Below, piece after piece: positions 1 through 8,200 of a stretch of DNA of 64,000 bases. A program made the position numbers and the translations under genes. The stretch is taken from positions 8,275 through 72,274 of the forward strand of contig CAVZNR010000006.1 in assembly GCA_963776675.1 (NCBI GenBank), read 5' to 3'. Numbering within the stretch: the first letter of the stretch is position 1; the number at the start of each line of letters is the position of its first letter. Below the pieces are notes generated by a model. It was not told where the DNA came from. It did not search any database and saw only the letters and a list, made by a program, of their open reading frames with translations. Source of the stretch: Hyphomicrobium_A sp963776675 (lineage in GTDB: Bacteria; Pseudomonadota; Alphaproteobacteria; Rhizobiales; Hyphomicrobiaceae).

Positions 1-611
1 ACAAGCAGCAGCGCCAGGGCCAGATGACGCCTGGCGGCACCATGCCGGGTGGCGAGCAGGGACGCGAGACGCAGCAGCAGGGCCGCCAGGGTCAAGGCGA
101 GCGTGGGCAAGGCAGCCAGCAGGGCCAGCGCGGGCAGGGCCAGCAGCAGGCCGGCCGCCCGGGCCTGAGCGAGCAGCAGCGCCAGCTCAAAGAGCAGCTG
201 GAGCAGTTGCGCAAGGAGCTGGACGAGCTCGGCGCCAATTCGCCGGAGCTAAAGGGCGCGCGCGAGGCCATGGAGGACGCGCAGCGGTCTTTAGAGCAGG
301 GCGACACCAACAACGCGCTCGGCGATCAGTCGAGCGCGCTCGAGCAGATGCGCGAAGGGGCCAAGAAGATGGCCGAGGGCATGCAGGAGGGCGGCGCCTC
401 CCGCTACGGCCAGAACAGCGAGCAGCGTGATCCTTTGGGACGCCCGCAGCGCTTCCAGGGACCGGATGCCGGCAACTCGGTCAAGGTGCCCGACGAGATC
501 GACATGCAGCGCGCCCGCGCCATCATGGAGGAGCTGCGCCGCAAATTGGGGCAGCCCGCGCGGCCGACGATGGAGCTCGACTATTTCGAGCGCCTGCTGC
601 GCCGCTTCTGA
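1..611 (+). CDS. TIGR02302 family protein, C-terminal part (5' end outside window)
   Basis: The reading frame is open from the left edge to a TGA at 609-611, so only about the last 200 residues are visible. The first part is very rich in Gln, Gly and Arg. It is followed by a charged helical stretch (around residues 50-110 of the visible part) and a compact C-terminal tail ending in the motif LDYFERLLRRF. A Gln/Gly-rich low-complexity region followed by this tail is characteristic of the large alphaproteobacterial membrane protein family TIGR02302 (DUF4175). Its function is not established. The N-terminal membrane helices lie outside the window. A Met at 24 begins the longest visible ATG frame but is almost certainly internal. 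Confidence 0.8.
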   Translation, partial: KQQRQGQMTPGGTMPGGEQGRETQQQGRQGQGERGQGSQQGQRGQGQQQAGRPGLSEQQRQLKEQLEQLRKELDELGANSPELKGAREAMEDAQRSLEQGDTNNALGDQSSALEQMREGAKKMAEGMQEGGASRYGQNSEQRDPLGRPQRFQGPDAGNSVKVPDEIDMQRARAIMEELRRKLGQPARPTMELDYFERLLRRF

Positions 612-638
612 TCTTTCCCCATTGGCTTGGGGATCATC

Positions 639-698
639 CCCTCACCCGGAAGCTCATATGCATTCGCTTCCGACCTCTCCCCCTGGGAGAGGTGAGGG
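639..698. repeat. Compound palindromic element between convergent genes
   Basis: Three nested or adjacent inverted repeats lie between the TIGR02302 gene and the convergent barrel gene: CCCTCACC (639-646) with GGTGAGGG (691-698), CGGAAGC (647-653) with GCTTCCG (666-672), and ACCTCTCCC (673-681) with GGGAGAGGT (685-693). The first and third pairings share 691-693, so they cannot both form fully. There is no T-tract on either side. The CCTCTCCC/GGGAGAGG core resembles dispersed REP-like palindromes common in high-GC proteobacteria. It may also act as a bidirectional terminator. Confidence 0.5.
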
Positions 699-716
699 CG
701 TGCGCGCGACGCTATG

Positions 717-1676
717 CTACGGCGCGGCGGGGCGGGCGGCGAAGCGAACGGCCAGCCCGCTCACCACCTGATGGCTGATGATCTCGGTGTCGATGTGCCC
801 GCCCGCGGGCGCCTCGCCGTTGATCCAGCGCTGGAGCTGCCGCCACAGGTCGGCGCCGAGCCAGCTTCCCTCCATCTGCGACAGCGGCGCGTCGTACTGG
901 CCGTAGGTGAACTTGTATTCCACGAAGAACGACATGCGCGCTAAGCGCACCTCGATGCCGAACAGTGCCTGACCGGCGGGACCGGCGAAGTTGTACTCGT
1001 AGGTACGCGGGTGTCCCGGCGCCGCGAGCCCGACCTCGGTGTGGGGCAGCAGCGCGCCGGCGCCGAGGCCGACGTAGGGGCTCACCCGCGGCCCGATCGA
1101 CGGCAGCCGCAGCAGGCCGGTGAGCAGCAGCATGTTGTGGCCGTGCGAGAACTCCATCTTCCGCACGATGTCCTTGATGCGCGTGCGGGCGGGGAGCTCC
1201 TTGCCGTCGAGGTGGCCGGAGAACGATGCCTCTTCGTCCCGATCGGCTATCGCCTTGGAGTGAATGAAGTCGACCATGAATCCGGTCTTGCCGCCGGTGA
1301 ACCACTGCGCAACGCGGGCGCCGTAATAGATCGGGTTGTGGAAGGGTTCGGCGCGCCAGTGGACGGGATCGATGGTGAAGTCCTCGGCCCCGTCTTTGTG
1401 AATGCGCACCGCGCTCGGGTAGGTGTAGGGCGCGCCGCCGTAGGCGCCGACCATGGTCTCGCGCGTGGGCAGCGTGCTGCTCGCCGATCCGGACCCGTCG
1501 CGCTCGGCGCGGCTCGGCTCGGACGGCAGCGCGCTCTGCTCCAGCACGTTGGAGGCGGCCAATGCGGTGATGAGGCCGGCGGCTGCGAGCGCGGAGAGCT
1601 TGTCGAGGAGTTTGGCGTGGTCGCGCACCTCGTGCGCACCCGTCCAGCCGAACGTGAGGATGCCCGTCATCGACAC
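717..1676 (-). CDS. Outer-membrane beta-barrel protein, lipid A oxidase (LpxQ)-like
   Basis: 319 residues from a GTG start, chosen because GGGGGA lies 6 nt upstream; an in-frame ATG two codons later is the alternative. A hydrophobic stretch around residues 27-45 looks like a signal peptide core after a long n-region. The mature part opens with YGGAPYTYPS and contains the alternating aromatic/glycine segments of a small outer-membrane barrel (SPYVGLGAGALLPHTEV, SFFVEYKFTYG). These segments match what I know of rhizobial lipid A oxidase-like proteins, which use O2 to convert the proximal glucosamine of lipid A to 2-aminogluconate. The exact function is inference; an unspecified OmpA/OmpW-type barrel is the alternative. 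A perfect FNR/FixK box sits just upstream. Confidence 0.65.
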   Translation of the reverse strand: MSMTGILTFGWTGAHEVRDHAKLLDKLSALAAAGLITALAASNVLEQSALPSEPSRAERDGSGSASSTLPTRETMVGAYGGAPYTYPSAVRIHKDGAEDFTIDPVHWRAEPFHNPIYYGARVAQWFTGGKTGFMVDFIHSKAIADRDEEASFSGHLDGKELPARTRIKDIVRKMEFSHGHNMLLLTGLLRLPSIGPRVSPYVGLGAGALLPHTEVGLAAPGHPRTYEYNFAGPAGQALFGIEVRLARMSFFVEYKFTYGQYDAPLSQMEGSWLGADLWRQLQRWINGEAPAGGHIDTEIISHQVVSGLAVRFAARPAAP

Positions 1677-1699
1677 GATTGTTCCCCCAATGCTCTTAT

Positions 1700-1713
1700 T
1701 TGATCTGGATCAA
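1700..1713 (-). promoter_or_regulatory. FNR/FixK-type binding site (TTGAT-N4-ATCAA)
   Basis: The perfect palindrome TTGATCTGGATCAA matches the FNR/Anr/FixK consensus. It lies 24-37 nt upstream of the GTG start of the barrel gene. The next gene on the other side (PHB depolymerase-like) ends towards it, so the barrel gene is the only plausible target. Lying this close to the start codon, it would overlap the promoter or transcription start, which fits repression or a leaderless-type arrangement better than classical class II activation. Confidence 0.55.
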
Positions 1714-1823
1714 CGAGATAGCCTGCCGAGCTTGGCCGGCAAAATAGGCCAGCCAAGGGCCGACAACAAATCACGATGAACGTCGCACCCATGTGCCGCG
1801 TTGACGCGGCTTCAGGCCACACT

Positions 1824-2894
1824 TTAGGAGGGCGCGCGCGGGCCGGCCAGGCGTTCGAGCATGCGCTGGACCGCGACGATCTGCGTCCCGTTGCGCGTGA
1901 GGTAGTCGCGCCCCGTATAGCCCCACCAGTCCCAGCAGCCCTGCGGGTTGAGCGGCGTGGTGGCGGTCTGCGGGAACAGCACAATGAGGTTGTTGGTGTC
2001 CGCCCAGCGGGCAAACCCGGTATCGTGGGCGAACCCTTCGCCCACGAACGTGCGGTTCTGCCCGCAGCCGTGGAAAGCGATGTGCACGCGGCAGTCGCCG
2101 GCTTGGCTGCACGCCTTCGGCACGTAGGCGATGCCGCGGTCGCTCAGGCCGTGGTTGGCGAGGTCGGCCGTGAACGGGCTCTGATCGAAGAGCATGAACG
2201 TGCCGGTCGCCGTGTCGGCGCGCGGATTGAGCGACCCGTAGATCTGCTTGAGAATGGCGCCGGCCTGATCGTAGTCGCAATCGACGATGTAGGGCTTGCC
2301 CGTGTAATCGCAGGCGGGGCCTTTGTCCTCGGTGACGAAGCCGTGGCCCGCCGGCAGGTTCGAGACGTACTCGATCTGCGCGTCGGGCACGCCCACAACC
2401 TCGTAGAACTTGCGCGCGGCATCGACGATGGGCGGCACCACCGTGTGGTCGTCCTTGCCGGAAAAGAGATAGATGCGATCGGCCTTGATCTTGTCGACCG
2501 GATCGATGCGGCCATGCTCGGCCAGCCGCCCGGCACGATCTGCGAGCTGTTGAGGGTTGGGCACGCCGAACGCCTCCAGCGCATTGAGCATGCATCCGTT
2601 GATGGCCTTCGTGAGGTTGAGCAGCGCGGTGCCCGGACCGGGGATGACGTCGGCGTAGAGGCTTTCGGCGCAGCCGTAGGGTCCTCCCGCGACGATGCCG
2701 GCGCCGACCACCTCGTCGGAGTGGGCCACTTCAAACTGTCCGGCCATGTAGGCGCCCGACGAGACGCCGGAGACAGACGTTTTCTCCAGATCGGCGCCGA
2801 GTGCGGGCAGCTCGGTTGCCGTGTCGCCGCCGCAGCCCGCGAGCAGGCCGGCGAGCGCCAGCATGGCGGCCGCGATGCGAGAACGTTGTTTCAT
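1824..2894 (-). CDS. Poly(3-hydroxybutyrate) depolymerase-like lipoprotein
   Basis: 356 residues. The N-terminus is a lipoprotein signal with lipobox LAGC, so Cys21 is the predicted acylation site and the enzyme would be anchored in the envelope. The lipase box GVSSG (residues 43-47, nucleophile Ser45) lies close to the N-terminus, and the oxyanion motif FHGCGQ comes late in the protein. That order is the one described for type 2 catalytic domains of extracellular short-chain PHA depolymerases. Segments SGAYMAGQFEVAHSD and VAGGPYGCAE are typical of the family. No separate substrate-binding domain is visible, so oligomers or small amorphous granules are likelier substrates than crystalline polymer (inference). 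Confidence 0.8.
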   Translation of the reverse strand: MKQRSRIAAAMLALAGLLAGCGGDTATELPALGADLEKTSVSGVSSGAYMAGQFEVAHSDEVVGAGIVAGGPYGCAESLYADVIPGPGTALLNLTKAINGCMLNALEAFGVPNPQQLADRAGRLAEHGRIDPVDKIKADRIYLFSGKDDHTVVPPIVDAARKFYEVVGVPDAQIEYVSNLPAGHGFVTEDKGPACDYTGKPYIVDCDYDQAGAILKQIYGSLNPRADTATGTFMLFDQSPFTADLANHGLSDRGIAYVPKACSQAGDCRVHIAFHGCGQNRTFVGEGFAHDTGFARWADTNNLIVLFPQTATTPLNPQGCWDWWGYTGRDYLTRNGTQIVAVQRMLERLAGPRAPS

Positions 2895-2972
2895 CTTGTT
2901 CTGGCTCGTTCCGGGGGCTGCATGGAATCGGCAGATTAGCCCTTATGCCGATGGCCCGCCATTGCCGCGCGG

Positions 2973-5153
2973 CTACCGCAGACGCACCGTCACGCGGTCA
3001 ACGCGGCCCTTGGCGTCGATCACCGACAGCTTGACGAAGCCGGGACCCTCGGGCTTCCAGAATACCTGGCGTGCCCGCGGGTCGGAGGAGATTGGCGCGC
3101 CGTCGACGAGCCAGGTGAGCGGCAGCACGCCGCCGCTCGCCTTCAATTGAACAGGAGAATCCTCCTCGGTCTCGACTTCGGCCCGGTCGGGCGGGAACGC
3201 GATTGCGACGCGCGGCTCGAGGAACAGACCTTGGGCGATGTCGGTGCCGCCTTCGCGGAACCGCTTCAACGGCGGCGGCAGGTCGGAGCCGGTGGCGCGG
3301 ACGACTCCGGCGGGCGCCGGCGGCAGGGGTTTGCGCCTCATGCCGAGACGGGCGAAAGCGTCGAACAGGATGGGAGCGGCCGCGAGCCGGCCGACAAGAC
3401 CGGGCGTCGAGGCGCCGTCGGGGCGTCCCACCCACACCGCGATCGTATATTTCCCGTCGTAGCCGACCGCCCAGGCGTCGCGATAGCCGTAGGAGGTGCC
3501 GGTCTTGTAGGCGAAGCGCCCGCCCTTGGCATTCAGCGGCGGGGGCGCATCCTTGAGGATGTCGGTCACGTACCAGGCGGCGATGGGCGACAGGACCTGC
3601 TTGGCGGCGGCCGCATGTTTCCCGTGAAGCAATGCGCGGAGCACCTCTTGGCCCGCGCTTTCGCCCTGGCGGTGGGTGAGGACAACCGCATCGCCGCCAT
3701 TGGCGAGGCTCGAATAAAGCGTGGCGAGGTCGTGCAGCGTCAGGCCGACGCCGCCGAGCGCCATCGCCAGCGTGGGCGCGGTTCCATCGGGGAATTGCGG
3801 CTCGACGCCGATGCTGCGGAAGCGGCTGGCGAGCCTGCCGGGGCCGATGGCGGCAAGGACCTTGACCGCCGGGATATTGAGCGATTGCGCCAGTGCATCG
3901 CGGATTTTCACCGTGCCATGGTAGCTTTCATCGAAGTTTTTCGGCGCGTAGGAGCCGAAGCGCGCCGCGCGGTCCTCGATCAGCGTCTCCGGGTGGGCGA
4001 TCCCGGCATCGAAAGCGAGGCCGTAGATGAACGGCTTCAAGGTGGAGCCCGGTGAGCGCACGGCCCGCGTCATGTCGATGGCGCCGAGGCGGTCGTCGTC
4101 GAGATAGCCGGCCGATCCCACGTGCGCGATCACCTCCCCGGTCGTGTGGTCGACGGCGAGGATGGCCGCCGACAGCTTCTGCCCCAGAAGCTTGGTTTGC
4201 TCCTCGGCGAGGTGCTCCAGCGCCATCTGCAGGTCGCGGTCGATGGTGAGCCGGTGCACGCTTCTGATCGGATCGGCGATCACTTCCGATTCGGATAGGT
4301 GGGGCGCGATCTTCGGAAAGGCGAGGCGCTTGTTCGGCACCGGCTCGAGCCGCGCGCGGTCGGCTTCCGCCTGCGAGATCACGCCGGCATCGACCATGCG
4401 CTCGAGCACGTAGTTGCGGGCAGCAAGCGCCGCCTTCGGATTGCGATCGGGACGCCGCACCTCGGGCGATTGCGGCAGCGCCACGAGGAGAGCGGCCTGG
4501 GCGACCGACAGGTGCCGCGGCTCTTTTCCGAAGTAGGCGAGCGATGCGGCGCGTACGCCTTCGATGTTGCCGCCGAACGGGGCAAGGCGCAGGTACAGCT
4601 TGAGAATGTCGTGCTTCGACAGGTGCCGCTCGAGCTGCAGCGCGCCGACGATCTGGCGCAACTTGGCGCGTCCGGAACGCTGGTAGTTGCCTTCGATCAG
4701 GCGCGCCACCTGCATGGTCAGCGTCGAGCCGCCCGATACGATGTGGCCGTAGCGCACGAACTGCCCGGCCGCACGGATGAACGCGCCGATATCGACGCCC
4801 GGATGCGAGTAGAAGCTGCTGTCCTCGAAAGCCATCAGCATGGCGAGATAGCGTGGGTCGACGTCTTTGGGATCGACCGGGAGCCGCCAGCGGCCTTCCG
4901 GCGTGGTAAAGGCGCGCAACAGGCGCCCGTCGTGGTCCAGCACGATGGTGGAGACGCGCCGCGCCTCTTTGAGATCCGGGTCGCCCAGATACACGGCTGT
5001 AGCGTAGAGGGCGCCGCCACCGACGGTCACGGCGAGGACGATCGAGCCGAGGAAAACGACGACAGGCCGCCGCCACCGCCGCCATACCGCGACGACGCGC
5101 TCGGTGGGGAGAGAGACAGAAGGAATGGTCTGGAACAAGCGCTCTACCATCAT
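2973..5153 (-). CDS. pbpC: Penicillin-binding protein 1C (bifunctional transglycosylase/transpeptidase)
   Basis: 726 residues. A membrane anchor spans about residues 30-54. The GT51 glycosyltransferase domain has FEDSSFYSHPGVD with catalytic Glu110 and GGSTLTMQ. The transpeptidase domain has SxxK at Ser370-Lys373, SLN at 424-426 and KTG at 550-552. A beta-rich C-terminal segment of about 90 residues corresponds to the BiPBP_C domain of PBP1C. It polymerises glycan strands and may crosslink peptidoglycan in the periplasm. It follows the alpha-2-macroglobulin gene on the same strand by 138 bp, the classical yfhM-pbpC pairing. ATG-ATG doublet at the start; the second Met three bases on is equally possible. 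Confidence 0.93.
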   Translation of the reverse strand: MMVERLFQTIPSVSLPTERVVAVWRRWRRPVVVFLGSIVLAVTVGGGALYATAVYLGDPDLKEARRVSTIVLDHDGRLLRAFTTPEGRWRLPVDPKDVDPRYLAMLMAFEDSSFYSHPGVDIGAFIRAAGQFVRYGHIVSGGSTLTMQVARLIEGNYQRSGRAKLRQIVGALQLERHLSKHDILKLYLRLAPFGGNIEGVRAASLAYFGKEPRHLSVAQAALLVALPQSPEVRRPDRNPKAALAARNYVLERMVDAGVISQAEADRARLEPVPNKRLAFPKIAPHLSESEVIADPIRSVHRLTIDRDLQMALEHLAEEQTKLLGQKLSAAILAVDHTTGEVIAHVGSAGYLDDDRLGAIDMTRAVRSPGSTLKPFIYGLAFDAGIAHPETLIEDRAARFGSYAPKNFDESYHGTVKIRDALAQSLNIPAVKVLAAIGPGRLASRFRSIGVEPQFPDGTAPTLAMALGGVGLTLHDLATLYSSLANGGDAVVLTHRQGESAGQEVLRALLHGKHAAAAKQVLSPIAAWYVTDILKDAPPPLNAKGGRFAYKTGTSYGYRDAWAVGYDGKYTIAVWVGRPDGASTPGLVGRLAAAPILFDAFARLGMRRKPLPPAPAGVVRATGSDLPPPLKRFREGGTDIAQGLFLEPRVAIAFPPDRAEVETEEDSPVQLKASGGVLPLTWLVDGAPISSDPRARQVFWKPEGPGFVKLSVIDAKGRVDRVTVRLR

Positions 5154-5243
5154 GTCGTTCGGTCAGTGTTGCGGCATCACGTTAACGTCCTGCGAATTCA
5201 TTGCCCACATGAGCGTCCTTCCTAGCCCTTCCCCACCCCGAAA

Positions 5244-5269
5244 GCCCCTCCGCCAATAGGCGCAGGGGC
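5244..5269 (-). terminator. Possible hairpin between yfhM and pbpC
   Basis: Inverted repeat GCCCCT-x-CGCC / GGCG-x-AGGGGC with a 4-nt loop and one mismatch, followed on the minus strand by TTTC only. It could attenuate transcription between the alpha-2-macroglobulin gene and pbpC. The T-tract is weak, so this is tentative. Confidence 0.3.
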
Positions 5270-5291
5270 GTTAGGGGTAGGTCTAGCGCCT

Positions 5292-8200
5292 TCAATCCGC
5301 CGGCGTGACGGTCAGGGTGCCGGCCCCGGTGCGCGCGTAGCGCTGCGGGCGGTACATGTCCTCAACCGTCGCTGCCGGGTGCACGAAGGTGCCCGGTGTC
5401 ACCGCACGCACCACATAGGCAACCGTCGCCGAGGCGGCGGGTTCCTTGGCCTGCGTCGTGCCGTCGGGCGTGCTCTCGGTATTGGCACTCTGCACTTTGG
5501 TGCCGGTGAAGTTGAAGGCTGCGACAAAGCGGTCGTCGCGGAACTCGGAGTGCTCGGGCCGCGCGGTCGCGTTAAGCCAGGCCAGCGACTTGATGTCGCC
5601 GCCGTCGACGATGCGCGGATTCTCGATCTCGAAGCCCGCCGGCAGGTGATCGACGAGCAGCACGCGACCGCCCGCATCCTGCGCCTCGACCTTAACGACC
5701 GCCACGAAGCGCTCGTTCTGCTTGACGGTGGCCGTGCCGCCGCTGGCGCTGGCAAGCTCCACGGGCGTGCCGTCGAGCGCATAGAAGCTACGCTCGATGG
5801 TGAAGCCTTTGGAGGCCGCCGGCTCAGGCGTGAGTGCGGCGCCGATGACGGTGACGACGGCATCCACGGCCGTGTCGCCTTCGTTGGCGACGGTCAGCGG
5901 CGCCTTGGAAAGCGCGTCCGCTGCAATCGACCGCATCACCGAGCCGACGACGGGTGCGCCGTTGACGACGAGCTTCGCCGTCTTCGCCTGCTCGGTGAGC
6001 GCATTGGCCGCCAGCAACATCCACGCCTGCTCCTGGGTGGAGGTGTAGTCGCGGCCGAGATACGCCTTCGAGATCACGTTGACGAGCTTGGGTGCTTCGA
6101 CCGTGGTCATCTTGGTCTCGGTCGCGAGCGTGACCAGCGCGGCGCTGTCGCGCAGGTCCGAGCCGTAATCGGCGCGATAGCTATAGGCGCCGGTCGGCTC
6201 CTCATCGAGGTTGGAAAGCGCCGTGGCAAAGGCGTGCTCCGCCCGCGTCTTGTCGCCCATCATGGCGAGTGCCGCGCCGAGCTGAGCCTGCGCCAGGGGC
6301 GAGGAGAAGCGGTCGATGCGCGTATCGGCGTAGTAGCGCAGCTCGCCGATCGGCGCCCGGCCGTTGCGCGCGAGCACATAGAGGGCATACGCGCGGTCCT
6401 CGCCGCCCTTCTCGAAGTCCTCCGCGTAGGCGATGAAGTTCGCCAAGCGGTCGAGCGCTTGGCCGAAGCCTTGCGGGTTCACCGCGAAGCCCTGCTCCTT
6501 GGCGCGCGTCAGGAAGTCGGTGACGTAGCCGGTGAGCCAGAGATCGCCGTTGCCGGGGCCCCAGACACCGAAAGCGCCCGAGCCGTCCTGCATGTCGAAC
6601 ACGTGGTCGATGGCGGCCTGCACGCGCTCTTTCAGCGCCTTGTCCTGTGCCAGCCCAACATCACCCGAGAGTGCGTTGGCATAAAGGAGCGGCAGGGCGC
6701 GGCTCACCGTCTGCTCGGCGCAACCGTAGGGGTAGCGGTCGAGCGCGGTCAGCAGCCCCGGCACGTCGAGCGTCGCGGTCGGGCCGACGCTCAGGTTGAT
6801 GCGCGTGCGGCTGGGGATGAGGTCGTGAACCAGATCGGGGGACAGCGTGATGCTGCCGCCGCCGGGTTTGAGCGAAGCCACCGTCGTGCGCTTGATGTCG
6901 CCCGCGGGCGGCTTCACGTCGAAGGTGAGCTGACGCGCCACGTCGATGCCGTCCGGGCCGGTGACGTGGATGTCGTAGGTGAGCTCGCCCACGGCCTTAG
7001 GCTTGATGGCGACGTGCTCGGAGCGGCGCTCGCCTTCCTTCAGGTCGAGCGTGCCGTTGTGCACGTCCGCGCTGCCATCCGCGATCTTGAGCGTGTAGGC
7101 GGCAGCGGGGCCTTCGACGTTGTGCACGGCGATGTCGAGGCGCGCCTCGTCGCCGAGCGTCAGGAAGCGCGGACCAGATGCGGTCAACGCCACCTTGTCG
7201 CGCACGATCACGTCTTTGGCCGCATGCCCGAGCTTGCCGGCGCTCCAGGCGACCGCCATGACGCGCACAGTTCCGTTGAAGTCGGGCAAATCGAAATCGA
7301 CTTTTGCTGTGCCATCGGCCCCGACGGTGACAATGCCCGAATAGAGCGCGACGGTTTCCTCCACGGGCGGGTTGCCCTGCAGGCCGGCAGCGCCGGCGTC
7401 GCCGCCTGAGCGCAAGGTTCCGCGGTCGGCGCGCATGCCGTCGATCAGGCGACCATAAAAGTCGCGGATCTCGAGCCCCATGCGCCGCTGGGCGTAGAAC
7501 CAGCCTTCGGGTGCGGGCGTTTGGAACCGCGTCAGGTTGAGGATGCCGAGGTCGACGGCCGCAACCGTGATGCGGGCTTCTTCTCCGGCGTCGAGACCGG
7601 AGACCTTGACCGGCACGGTGAGCGTGGTGCCGGACTTGATCTTCTCGGGCGCATCGAGTGCGACGTCGAGCGTATTGGCCGACTGGTCGAGACCGATCCA
7701 GGCGACGCCGATGGCGCGCGACGGCATGCGCTTCAGGGATTCGTCCATCGGCCGGTAGAGCATGGCGGTGACGTAGGCGCCCGGGCCCCAGTTGGAGCCG
7801 ACGGGTACATCGACCTCGCCGCCGCCGTCTGCGATCTCGGCTTCCTGCATCGACAGCAGCCCGCCGGACACCACGGCAACCAGTGCCTTGCCGCCCTTCT
7901 TGGTGGCGATGCGCAATTTGGCGGCATCGCCCGGCTTGTAGCTGGCGCGGTCGAGCGCGACGTCGAGGATCTCAGGGCTGTCCGCCTCGTCCGCGGTCGA
8001 GTACCAGCCGGCGTTGAAGGTGATGCTCGCCGCCGGGCCGCTCGGATCGGCGCTCGTGACCTCGAGCTTGTAGCGGCCGTAGCTGACGCGCGCGGCAATC
8101 TTGGCAAGCTCGCCCTGCGCGGTGGCGGCGATGGTGCCATCCGCAACCTTGCGGGTGAGCGTTACGGCCTCGTAGTACCACTGCCCGTCGCGGCGGTACC

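Noticed and set aside
5379..7409. Long open frames on the plus strand across the alpha-2-macroglobulin gene (also 7521-9953)
   Set aside because: Arg/Gly/Ala-rich shadows caused by high GC at third positions; no motifs and no ribosome sites, while the minus strand has a complete A2M protein with its thioester.
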